Source: Rhea pennata (lineage: Eukaryota > Chordata > Aves > Rheiformes > Rheidae). Taken from it: a DNA stretch of 64,000 bases. A model generated the notes under the pieces. It made no database searches. It was not told the origin of the DNA and saw only the letters and a program-made list of their open reading frames with translations. Shown piece after piece: positions 1 through 56,900 of the stretch; the first letter of the stretch is position 1, and every line of letters begins with the position of its first letter. Where the stretch lies: the NCBI RefSeq assembly GCF_028389875.1, contig NC_084687.1, forward strand, positions 1,514,611 through 1,578,610. The letters are read 5' to 3'. Both the position numbers and the translations under genes were made by a program.

Positions 1-3000
1 GTGTTTAGGGACCATAACCAAGGGGGGAAGAAGGGGCTGTGCAGCTGATGGCAGTAAGGTGAGAATGTCCTGGGGAGGAGGGAATAAAACACTCAAGTGG
101 TCTGTGTGTGGATCCCAGAGGAGGAGAACAGGCACAAGAAATGGACAAAAGCAGTATTTAAGTGGAGGAGTTGGGAGCACAGGAAAAGAGCAGCAGCGGT
201 TCTTTGTCAGAGGGGGGCTAGACCTTTGAAGAGGAGTGGTTATTTCTTTATTTCAACATGGGCTACACCGTAAATATGTGGAATATAATCACTTCTTTGG
301 AAGTGGACTGGTGCCAGTGATGTGGCCTCCATCATCTGCCAAAGACATAGTGTCTAAAGCCCTAGAAGATGGGAGATCTTTGTGTCTGAGAGAGCATTCT
401 CCTGATGATAGCCCGTCATCACGAAAAATGTAGCGGTACTGGTGTTTCTTCAGCTCCTGATCAAGATAAAGTTGCTAGTAAATTTTTCTCTGCCAGTTCC
501 AGATCTTCTCCATGGACCAGAAGCATGCAGATCAATTGACTTTCTGGGCATACTGCAAAGCGTTTGCACAGTACGTGGCTGATGATGTGGAACTCTGTGG
601 AATAAGAACTGTATAAGAATTAGATTTTAAAGGGGTTTTGAGCACTTAATTGGCTTTTTAGTCTCTTGATGATTTTTAACTAACCATAGAGAGCATCTTC
701 AGCCTAGCATAGAAGATTTATCTAATAATGGGTGGTGGTAGGGGAAGGCAGTATGACCCTGGTTACATTAAGTTACTTAAATGTGCGTATGCTTTCGTAT
801 TACGACTTTTCTGTATTTTTTACTGTAATTACCGAAAGGATGTTATGTGAGCTTGATTGGACGAGGTCTTGTGCTACGTTAAGGTAACAGACCAAGCAGT
901 GGGAAAAATCAATTGGTAATATCTCCCTTTCAAAGGGGGCAAATGAATAAACTTGAAAAAGCTTGCACAGTGTTGTGATATAGCTGAAGATTTTAAAAAG
1001 TTTTCTCTCACAGTATTTCTTTTATTTTTACTTCCATTGAAGAAATGGCTGCTTCCCAAAAAGTACTAGAGCAAATATGATGCAATTAATTTTAGGATTA
1101 TGATCCACAGGACCAAGTTGAAAGCTGTCAGTTTTTTCAGTTTTTGAGGCGGAGGAAACCGTTATGATCTCAATTGCATAATTCTTCATCAAGATTAATG
1201 AGTGAGGTAGAACTGCAGGGGAATAGTTTTTTAAGTTACCATCTCTTTTCTTTAAAATTTTCAGGAAATGGAAGACTTTAGTCCCTGGGTAACCTGTGCC
1301 AATATATAGGATATATCTTAAAGACTGGCATCTTATTTCCTGTTAGAATTCAGACTTTAAGACCTAGTGGCTGGAAGTTACTGTGGAAGTAGTAGCGCCT
1401 CCTGTGCCACACAGCCACTTCCCCACATGGATACTTAAAACTTGATTTAATCAATTTTTGACTGTGTTGAACTAAATGAGCAAGGAATTTGTTATTTGCT
1501 TCAAGGTGGGCTCTTCTTCTGAGTGTCCTTTACATGTCCCTCATCAGAGGAGATGGCAGTCAGGACAGAGCGCTTGCAGCAGCAGGGCCTGTTAGGGAAT
1601 ATCGACTGTGCCTGTCACCCCTCTTCTTGCCTGTTCTTAAGTTCCTGAGGATAAACCAAAACAGAAAAAGAAAGGATGTCCTCCGCACACCACTCTGCTT
1701 CATTTGCTTTTTAGTTTGAAGCAACTGGACACCTGAATCTCCTTGGCTCTCTCAGATCCTAATACTTTAATAAGAATTTTGGCTCACCATAGCCTAGGTT
1801 ATGGCTTGTAGAGTAGTTTAATCATAAAGTAGGTGAGACAAAAATCCAATTAGCTGACCTGTTTGTGAATCTGAGGCAGAAAAATCTGATTTTATTTAAA
1901 GGCTTCCTGTTCCCTTCTTCAGAAGGTGAGGTGGTATCTGTCGTGCCGTCTTTAATCTGCTCCATGTGCATTTTTTCATGCCACAGGAAGAGTACCAGAA
2001 CAGACTAACACATGCTCTGGTGTATCACAGTTTTGGTCACAAGACCCTTCAAATATTATTTAACACCAGTGAAATACTCAATCTCAAGGAGAGGTGAGCT
2101 TCTGGCTCCACACATTTAAAATGAAGACCATCGCACTGAAGGCATTGGTGCCCAGTTCCAGGACCTCGTTGCAAGGTTCCTAAATTGTTTGAAATGGGCT
2201 TCCTAGCACTGACTCCCCTGTCAGCCTCTGAGAGAAGAACCATCTGAGGGGCAAGTCTTTGGTCCTGGATCTCTGTTCTTGAAGCAAATATGGAATTAAA
2301 AGGCTTCATGACTCTTCAAGACATTTCAGAGGTGCCTTGAATCCCCAGTGACTAACAGCTGTGAAACTAAAGGCTAAAGTAGTGGAGCTGGCTTTGCTAT
2401 CTTCAGACGACAGACAGTTTTGAAGGAAGCTTGGAATGAATGGTAACCAAACTGGTCCCTGCATACTGGATTTGTAGCTGTGGCTGGGTATACGCATGGA
2501 TCTGCAACCCTGGATCTTTTCAGAATGCTGCTTCTGAAGGTGACAAAAGAGATTTTAGGGCAGTTGTCACATGTCAATGTTTCCTAAATGAATGTGTCAG
2601 AAGTGGTGCTGGTTTCCTTCAAACCCTTCCCCTTCCACCACCTAATTTGCCATCTTGTTTGCACAGATAACACATGCACATCAGTTGTTTCCCACAGGCA
2701 GAAACTGTTGCTGGAATTCAGCTATTGGTGGGATCAGTGGTTAGCCCTACTGGCCACCAGCAAAGACAAAAATCTGTGCAACAAAACATACTGAGGAAAA
2801 GAGCATGCCAAGGATATGATGTAAATTCCTTGGTGTAAAATACTGTCTTAAAAAGTAAACAACAAAATAATCCAGTCCTTCCCTTTCCCAGCATCTTCTA
2901 GGTGATAGTCTATGCTGCAACGGCTTCTTTGGGGTGGGGAAAGACAGGAAAGGTACAAATATTTAGCAGTTAAAATGAGTTCCAGATACAGAAAAGGACA

Positions 3001-6000
3001 TGTTTTCTTATAAACAATACATTAGTCCCCAATATTTCATATTCCAGTTGAAATCTGGGGATATAAATGGAATTAATTCAGGGAGGGGAATGTACGCTTT
3101 ACAGCTGTGGAGTCATATGTTTGCGTATTAAATGTCACTGAAGAAAAAACAGAACTGAAATAACTTCTTTATGCATTGTGGGATTTCAGCAGTGATTTGT
3201 TACTCCATCCCAACAACAGGGATGAGTAAAAGCATATATATTCGCAATAACAATGGAATAAATACAGTTAATTTTACAAAATGACACAAAAGCTGTTGTG
3301 TATTACAGCTTGACTGTATCATGCATGGAGTATTGTTTAAATATTAGTATACTTCAGGGAAAAGGGAGTTACAGTGAGAGACTTCAGCTGTAGGCCAGTT
3401 TCCTGGCAAGGCAAACAAAAGATCAGCAAAGAACAAGAGCAATAATGAATGTTGCAGTTAGTGTTTCTGCTGGTAGGAGAGTGTGTGTGTAGGACATGAA
3501 CACCCTTTTCACATGTTTCAGGTAGGGAATGTCTCCAGAATACACAGGGAAGCAGCAGATACCTGGAAGTGAAATTAAGAAGTTGAGATGACTCTTCACT
3601 CCTATGATCTAGAAATATATCATGTTTTCCAAGAGAAGAGTTGAGTGTACAGGCCTAAAAAATAGCTTTATCCTATGTTCAGGAGAAGTGTAAAAGCCAG
3701 GTTTAGAGAGTTCTCTAGGATATAAATATATCAATCTTTGGAGCCTATAGCTGCACACCAAGAGAATAAAAAAAAAAATAGATGTGGAACAGGAGATAAA
3801 GCAGTTCCACTAGGTTAATAATACTTGAGTTTGAGATACAGTTTCTATGTGAGACAGACAAAAATTGAACATGACATGAGTGGGTTTCAGGAAAAAGAAC
3901 TTGGGTAGAACAAGCAGATGTTCTATGAAGAAAACAAAGGAGTATAAGATATGCTGCTGGTTCCAAAATTCAAAGTGAGGCGAGAAATGTTTGCTTAAAT
4001 ATAGTTGGAAAGAAACATTGACATACCCTAAATTAAAAAAAAAAAAAAAAAGAAAGAAAGAAAGAAAGAAAAAGTGCAGCCTCGTCTGCTTATGAAAGTA
4101 CCTGATTTACCTCAAATTTTCCAAGTTCTGAAATATTTGTCAAACCTCCTGCCTGTTTTTTTAAAAGTACCTGAGCATTGAATTGCAGTACTGGGCCAGA
4201 CTTTTAAAAGTGTGTGGGCTCAGCTCCTGAAATCTGTGAGAACTGGACTGTTAAGAACTTACAAATACCTATTTTATAAAGCATACTAAAAATGGTAGCT
4301 CCCTGTCTACAGAATATACACTTTGCTTGACGAGATCTTCATCACATAGGGTTTGTTAAGGATAAACTAGTGTCAAAGAATATCTGTAGAGCATTTGGGC
4401 TGCTTCAATATTGATTTGACATTTGTGGTTTCATGTTCTTGCTGCTGCTTGAAATTAAATTTTAATCCAGCTGCAGACTGGCCAAGCACAGATTTCTTTG
4501 GCGTACCGGAGAGACTAGAGCACACTCCCTTGTCCTCCTCATGCAGGCTGATGCTGTGCCTGTGCCTTGTTGTTGGCCCTTATTTCTTTTGGAGGACTTT
4601 CTGCTTTTATACCAGTCCTATATCAGCTGTGCATCTTTCCATAGGGGTCTTCCTTAGTGCAAGTCCACAGGTGAGCTCAGAGGCTTGTCCTTTGCTAACC
4701 ACGGACTGAAACACAAGAAGAAACAAGGAGTTCATTGTAAAATACCTTTTCACATTAAGACTATAATCTTTTGCAGAGAACAAACTTCCCTGAAGCTTGT
4801 CTATAGAAAAGATAAATGTAAGAACACTTTTAGTTTGGAAGCAAAACTTATGGCACTTATGGCACTTGGAATGTGAGCTCTGAATGTGCTAGCTTTGGAG
4901 GAAGTATCTGTGCAGATACTATGCGTGAAGAAACCGTGCCACGTACAAAACAGGTGAGAATTCAAACCTGAAAAAGTCTGAAAAGATTCAAACAAATGTA
5001 CAAATGGAAGGACAAGCTGGAGCATTCAGAGCAATTGTACAGTGCCTTGGGCAAAAAGAAGGATCGCGGGCTAGATAAACTCTGCTCTGGGGATACCCCT
5101 CCTGTCCCTAAACTGCATCCTCATTTTCTGCAAAATCATAGAAATACAGAGGAAACACAGCTCTGATGAGTAAGAAGGTACAAAAACGATCACACATACT
5201 TTATACAGAGGCATGGATGGTTACTTATTACAGTGTTAGCCAGCCAGCACAACGATTCTAGAAGAAAGTCGGGACAAATAGTCCTAGAACTGATTTTGGT
5301 ACAGTAGGAACTTACCTATGGATTCCACCAAACCAGAATAATAGGATGGGGCCAAGCTGACTAGATTACCCAGGGCTTGCAAAAGTTCCTCCCTGCATAA
5401 AAAATGTATTTGGACCTCCAGTAGAAGCACAAGAGAGAAAAGTAATCTCTCGTCTTGCAGATAACTTTGTTTCTAGCCATAGCGGGGAACTGGGAAGCTC
5501 AGGGAAGAACTGAGTGTAAAGGTACATCATGGCTATGCCTATAATTAAAAATAGCGCCTGTTACGTGCTCATGAACGCATTTATACCCATGATTTATATC
5601 AGCATTTGCTTGCAACTTTCTTGACAAAAATGTTTCAAAATATATTACAGGGAAAGAATTTGACCAGACCCATCATCCCAGAGGAACGGACTTCAGAAGA
5701 GACTGGCAAAGCCAACTTGGAATACAACAAAAAGAGTGACGGGTGGATGGCAAAAGTATGTCTCTAAGGGAGCAAGGACTTGGGCACATATGGCAAGGCA
5801 TGTGTATTTGTTAAATAGCGCCAGGAAAAGATTAATAACCAAATATTCTTAATAGTTGCACATTTATTACCAGGTGATCAGTCAATAACCCTATTGTAGC
5901 TTTACAGCAGGAAGTGTCATAGGCCAAGAAAACCGTCAGAGTGACCAGAATAATGATTATATTTTCTCTTGAAAGAGAAATGCTGGAGGGAGTCTCAGTC

Positions 6001-6190
6001 TTGAGAAACCTATAGGGAAGGAGTCACGAGTGTGTTATTACAGCCAGAGCCTACGCAGGGTTAGTATGACTTATTTCTCTGTAGCACTAGACTCACCCAC
6101 TGTTTGGGGCTATTTTTATGTGTGGATTACTGTCACAGAGTCTCACCGTGGTTTTGCTGAACAGGAATAAAGAGCAAATAGTCACTGAGT
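1..6190. other. Intergenic region upstream of IPO9, no gene recognised
   Basis: No open frame here gives a protein I recognise. The longest, 104 codons at 4395-4709, is within chance expectation for this length. Base composition is A+T-rich with scattered homopolymers and one GAAA microsatellite. One 105-bp open segment flanked by splice-like signals (5651-5755) is treated as a finding, not a gene. I saw no clear CR1 end, no RNA gene and no CpG island before about 6.2 kb. Confidence 0.6.
4035..4074. repeat. Poly-A / (GAAA)n microsatellite
   Basis: A run of about 17 A is followed by five GAAA units and a short A-rich tail. It may be the tail of a decayed retroposon, but no diagnostic body is visible upstream. 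Confidence 0.9.
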
Positions 6191-6511
6191 TTAGAAAAAT
6201 CCCTGCTGCCCCCAGCCCGCTGCCGGAGGCGCCCAGCCCGAGGGTGCGGTCTGCTCCCGGCCTGGCTGGGTGCTCTGGCAGAGCCTCCGCCGAAGCAGCT
6301 ACAAGTGGGAATTTTATGCAGTTTCAAATGAACTTTTTGCCGCGGCTCTGATTTGGCACTCTTTAGCCTCATTTCTCGCCGCCAGCTCCACAACCCCCAG
6401 CCCGGCTCAGCGGCTCCTCAGAGCCGACGGCGCGGCCGGCGGGGCGGGGCGGAACCGCCGCCACTTCGGCGCCGCAGTTCCCCGCCGCGCGGGCGGCGGC
6501 GCTGCGGGCCG

Positions 6512-6537
6512 CGGGGGGGGGGGGAGGTGGGGGCGGG

Positions 6538-6568
<31 letters not shown>

Positions 6569-6569
6569 T
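6512..6569 (+). repeat. G-run followed by (TGCG)n microsatellite in the IPO9 5' region
   Basis: A G-run of about 12 bases at 6512-6524 with further G-tracts to 6538 could form a G-quadruplex. It runs straight into about seven TGCG units (6541-6569), an alternating purine-pyrimidine tract capable of Z-DNA. It ends about 70 bp before the IPO9 start codon, so it is promoter or 5' UTR sequence. Length polymorphism is likely. Confidence 0.85.
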
Positions 6570-6639
6570 TTGGCGCGCGCGGCGGCCCGTAGCCCGCGCG
6601 CGGCCGGCGGCGGCGCGGCCGGCGGGGGGCGGGGACGCC

Positions 6640-44945
<38,306 letters not shown>

Positions 44946-45034
44946 ACCCAATCAAGAGACCATACTGATCATATCAGAACGATATTTTTCTGGCTTATTC
45001 CACGTTTTATGATTAAACATGAAACATTTTCCAG

Positions 45035-45061
45035 TGTCCACCTGCTTGTTACAGGTGGATG
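45035..45061 (+). promoter_or_regulatory. Stem-loop in the IPO9 3' UTR
   Basis: TCCACCTG (45037-45044) and CAGGTGGA (45052-45059) form a perfect 8-bp stem around a 7-nt loop, extended by two G-U pairs. It begins about 90 nt after the stop codon. The sequence is visible; a regulatory role is only inferred. Confidence 0.55.
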
Positions 45062-48000
45062 ATGGGCCTCATTGAGAAGTATTGAGCCTCATCTTATCAT
45101 GAATCTGCTAAGGGAAAGAAAACTAAGAAAGCAGCAAAGACGGAAGTCTGTAGAGCTTTGCACATTGGTCTCACCATGGGAGCACTTTCATTTTCCACGG
45201 TAATGTTCAAGGAATTTCTTAAAAAATGTGTCCTTAATATTTTTAAGAGCAAACCCTCTCTGCCTGCGAAGAGGCACTTATCTGAGTTTCACACAGCACA
45301 AATGGACAGAGAAAGGAATCGGGTCACTTACAGATTGCTTGGATGTATCTTGAGAAATTGGAAGGTTGTTCCTCTTTGCGCTCGCATGACACATACAGGG
45401 TAAATATCTGGATCTTACAGTGTGAATTCTTTTTATAGACCTATAGACTCTTTTATCAGAGATGCCTGACTGATATGGAACCTGTTTACAGGAGTTTGGA
45501 TGGGAAGCTGAGACTATAAAAATAAATGCATATCTTCTTTCCTATTGTGGATGGAGCTTTGTTGCTCACATCTGCTCTCTAGTCCCATGGGAGCAGTTCT
45601 TTACTAATGCTTTTGTGTGCACATGCTAAAAGGAAGCTACCACTTAATTTCTGTTCCTGTTGCATGTGGCTACTAAAGACTTTGGTTTTATGAAACACAA
45701 GGAACCACAATTTTTAGAGGGAAAAACCTGATTATATTTAATGCATTTGCTCCATAACAGCCACTCTGATCTACTTTGCTTCCTTCACACTCCTGTGTGT
45801 ATTTTTATAGAGTGGTAAAATAACATTTACGAATTGATTTACCCATAAGAACAGTGTGATGTATCTCACAACACCTCTCTGCCTTTGGTTCCCCCTTGGG
45901 GAAAATTAAAATAAAACTATTAAAATATACACTGGTATCCTTCTTATAAAACAAATTTAAAAGGAAATCATACTTGTTTCCTGAAATCACTTTTAAAGAC
46001 ATATTTCTCCTTAGGAAATCTCCTGTATGTAACACCTGGAGGTGGTTAGGGTATTTCACAGGAGTAATCTGGACAGAAAGGGAGTCCTGTAATGGTTACA
46101 TCATCTTCTACTTCAGAGAAAAAAAGGAGACCCATTATAGAGTTTCCTTTCTTAAGAAAGGTACTTGCTGTTCCTTTGTGGAATAAAATGCTTGAAGTTG
46201 TGTCTAAAAGCTTCCAAAGAGCTGGAATATTTATGCATCTTACTGGTCTAACTTAGTATATGGCTTTTCACTTTTTTTTTTTTTTTAACCAGCAGGGAGT
46301 AATAACTTTTTAACAGACAAAGACGGCACAATTTGTCTAGCATATGTGGAGTAATGGTAGAATAATGCTAAATTCCAAAACTGACATTGCTTCCCCTCTC
46401 ACGCCTAAATCTCTCATGTTGTGCCTGAGAATAGGCAGAAATAGAGGGAATCACTTCTTGCTATATACTTGTAGACTGGTCTGTCCCATCCTTGATTTCT
46501 CAACAGTTTTCTATGAATAACTCCATGGAAAGTAGACTTTATGAAGCCTGATTTTTTTTTTTTTTTGTGGCTTTGTCTGGATAAGCCTGTGTCTAATAAG
46601 GTGTGAGTGCTGATGGAAAGCTTCCATGCAATTGAGTCTCAGTATCTATCTTCCCTGTGGATTCTCTGGTGTATAAAACTATATAATTAAATTTTGTGCC
46701 ATGGCCTTCCCTTCAGTGTGCGCTCTGCTGTGGCTGTCTTCTACCCAGTCTCCCCCCTTCACCCCCCTAAGTCTTTTAGGAATTTTGTTTGAAAGAAATG
46801 TCTCATAGCTCTTGTTGGAATGGGCCAACAAGTTAAACTAAGCAGTGCAGTCTCATGGGGAAACTGAGAAATAGATGGCTGCAGTGCCTGATAGCTGTAC
46901 AAAAGGATCAACCAAGTGTCCTCAGAGTGGCCAGTTCCAGCCAGGGAAGAGACTGGACTCTTTGCTGGTTGACATTCCTTCCCTAAATGTCAGAATGGGC
47001 CTGTGCTGCATGAAAACAGTTTATGAGTCAGTGGAACAGAAGAGTGAAGACCAAATTAAACTGTCAGTGCAAGTTACAAAATGAAAAAGGGCTATCAGAT
47101 ACTTTGCCCCATGAACTGGGAGCAGGGCTTCATTTTGAGGTAAGTGAATGCTAAACCCTTGAAAGCACATGGATGTGTTTTAGATACCAGTAAGAAATGG
47201 ACTGCATACTGGTGTGGCTAGTGAGGGCTCTGTGGAGAGGGGCTGGTTGGGGTTCGTGTGCTTTCAGTTGGAAGTTGACTTGTGTGTCTTAAGGATGAAT
47301 AAAGCAAGCACAATTAAGGCACATCAAGTTGGATGACAAGTTCAAGCAAAAACATGAAAAAGGGATGCAACTTAGCACTAATACATTCCTCTATCCCTAG
47401 TTCTATCCAAGGATTTCTTTGAAACTGCAAAGTCCCACAAGGGAGCAAAGATTAGAGTAGAGTTCCTGTCAAAGCTCCTCAGTGCGTTGGTTAGAAACTG
47501 CTCTTTGATTTGCAGGTTATCAAGGGCTATTAAGTGCTTGCTCCTCCCAGGAGTGCAGCTGGTGGCATGGGAAGGATTGGGGGAGATGGTGGCTGTTTGG
47601 GAACTAGTGCTCTGTACCCTCCTTCCTATTGCATCAGTTCACGCGCACCCACCAGGACCCCTTCCAGCAGAATGGGATGACTGAGCATAGTGCCGCTATG
47701 CAAGAGCACTGATAAAATCCGGTTTGGGAGCAGCTCTTGAGATGGTCCTGGGCCTATCTACGTGTTGTGGGGCAAGGGGAACAGGAACAATCTAGTTCTG
47801 CAATGGGCACTGTGCTGCAAGCAAATGCACTGTGCGCAGGATATTTTCAGGCAAGAAACACATTGGCTTGAGCCTTCCCATAGGAAAGAGGCTGAAAAGA
47901 GTGAGAGAACTACAGCAAACAGCAGAGACTGATCGAAAGCCACCTAAGAGGTCCCACGGGTGCCTGTACTGATGTAACTCCTTTCCCTTCTGCTTTCCCT

Positions 48001-48535
48001 GTGTCCTCCCTCCTCCCTTTAAAAGTTCTACGAATGCAGCACTATATGTCTTCAAATAAGTGATGGCTGGAGGGTTGGCTGAAATAAATCTGAGCCAGTA
48101 GTGTGAGGTAATTGCTCAGGATGAAATGTGGTGAAATCTCTTGAAGATCTGTGTTTTTTAAGCTGTGGAAGGCCTGTTTTGGCTGTTGTCTACTGATGAA
48201 ACTCAGCTGATCATTGCTGAAGGTTACTGACCCCACGTTACCAAAAAACAAACTCCCTTTTATACTTAAAACGAAAGTTGGGATGGAGGCTAAGGCAGAA
48301 CATCCGTAAGCCTTTGCCACTTCCGAAATAGGTGCCTGGTGCTTTTACATCTCGTCAAAGCTCCTCAAGGAGGAGATGCCGACTGTGCGCTTGCACACTG
48401 GGTTTTATCTCGCTGGAATAGCGTGAAGCTCCGATAGCCACAGAATATAGTTTAAATAGCAACTAGATCAGCTATGACTCTGGAATGAGCTTTTACGTGC
48501 ATTCGTGAGTATTGTTCTTGGTATGTTTTTGTATT

Positions 48536-48541
48536 AATAAA
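48536..48541 (+). terminator. IPO9: Distal poly(A) signal AATAAA, probable IPO9 end
   Basis: Canonical AATAAA, with a T/G-rich downstream element about 20 bp later (TGTGCCTTGCC). It is the last such signal before the LZTR1 CpG island, leaving about 0.7 kb between the IPO9 end and the LZTR1 start codon. Confidence 0.65.
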
Positions 48542-48560
48542 ATCTTTTAACGTATAAATG

Positions 48561-48929
48561 TGCCTTGCCTCTGAGTTTTAGAGAGAGGGGGAAGGAGAGC
48601 ACCTGTGGCTGTGCTGCTCTGGGCTGCACCAGGGTGCTTTGGCGGGTGCTTTCCCTTTTTTGGGGTTTGCCTTTTGTGGTGCACAGAGCTGGTTAAGGTG
48701 TTTCAGGGCCTGGAGCGACTGTGCTGCAGCTGCGTGTGGCCCCCTCGCAGGAGCCCCTCCTGATGCAAGCTGTGGCTATGGGGCCTGGCACCAAAGCAGG
48801 CCTGGGTGGCCTTTTGGCCACTGACCGGTGCTGCATTGAATGAGGGGAAAATGGCTTTTGGGAGCAAGGTGCAGTTGATTCCTCCACCGTACCCAGGAGC
48901 AGGTTGGAGCGTTGTAGGTACTAAAACGT

Positions 48930-48930
<1 letters not shown>
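48561..48930. other. IPO9-LZTR1 intergenic spacer
   Basis: Moderately G+C-rich spacer between the probable IPO9 poly(A) site and the CpG island. No gene or repeat is recognised. Confidence 0.6.

Positions 48931-56900
<7,970 letters not shown>

Larger units (their letters stand above)
44946..48560 (+). other. IPO9: Probable IPO9 3' UTR
   Basis: The sequence after the IPO9 stop has no convincing coding potential and contains AATAAA at 45521, 46182, 47298, 48084 and 48536. The final signal is followed by a GT-rich TGTGCCTTGCC segment, a plausible downstream element, before composition rises toward the next CpG island. A 3' UTR of about 3.6 kb is inferred; shorter forms using earlier signals are possible. 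A strong hairpin sits at 45035-45061. Confidence 0.65.

Noticed and set aside
4395-4709. 104-codon + strand open frame upstream of IPO9
   Set aside because: Cys/Leu/Phe-rich with no recognisable family, no promoter, and within the length expected by chance.
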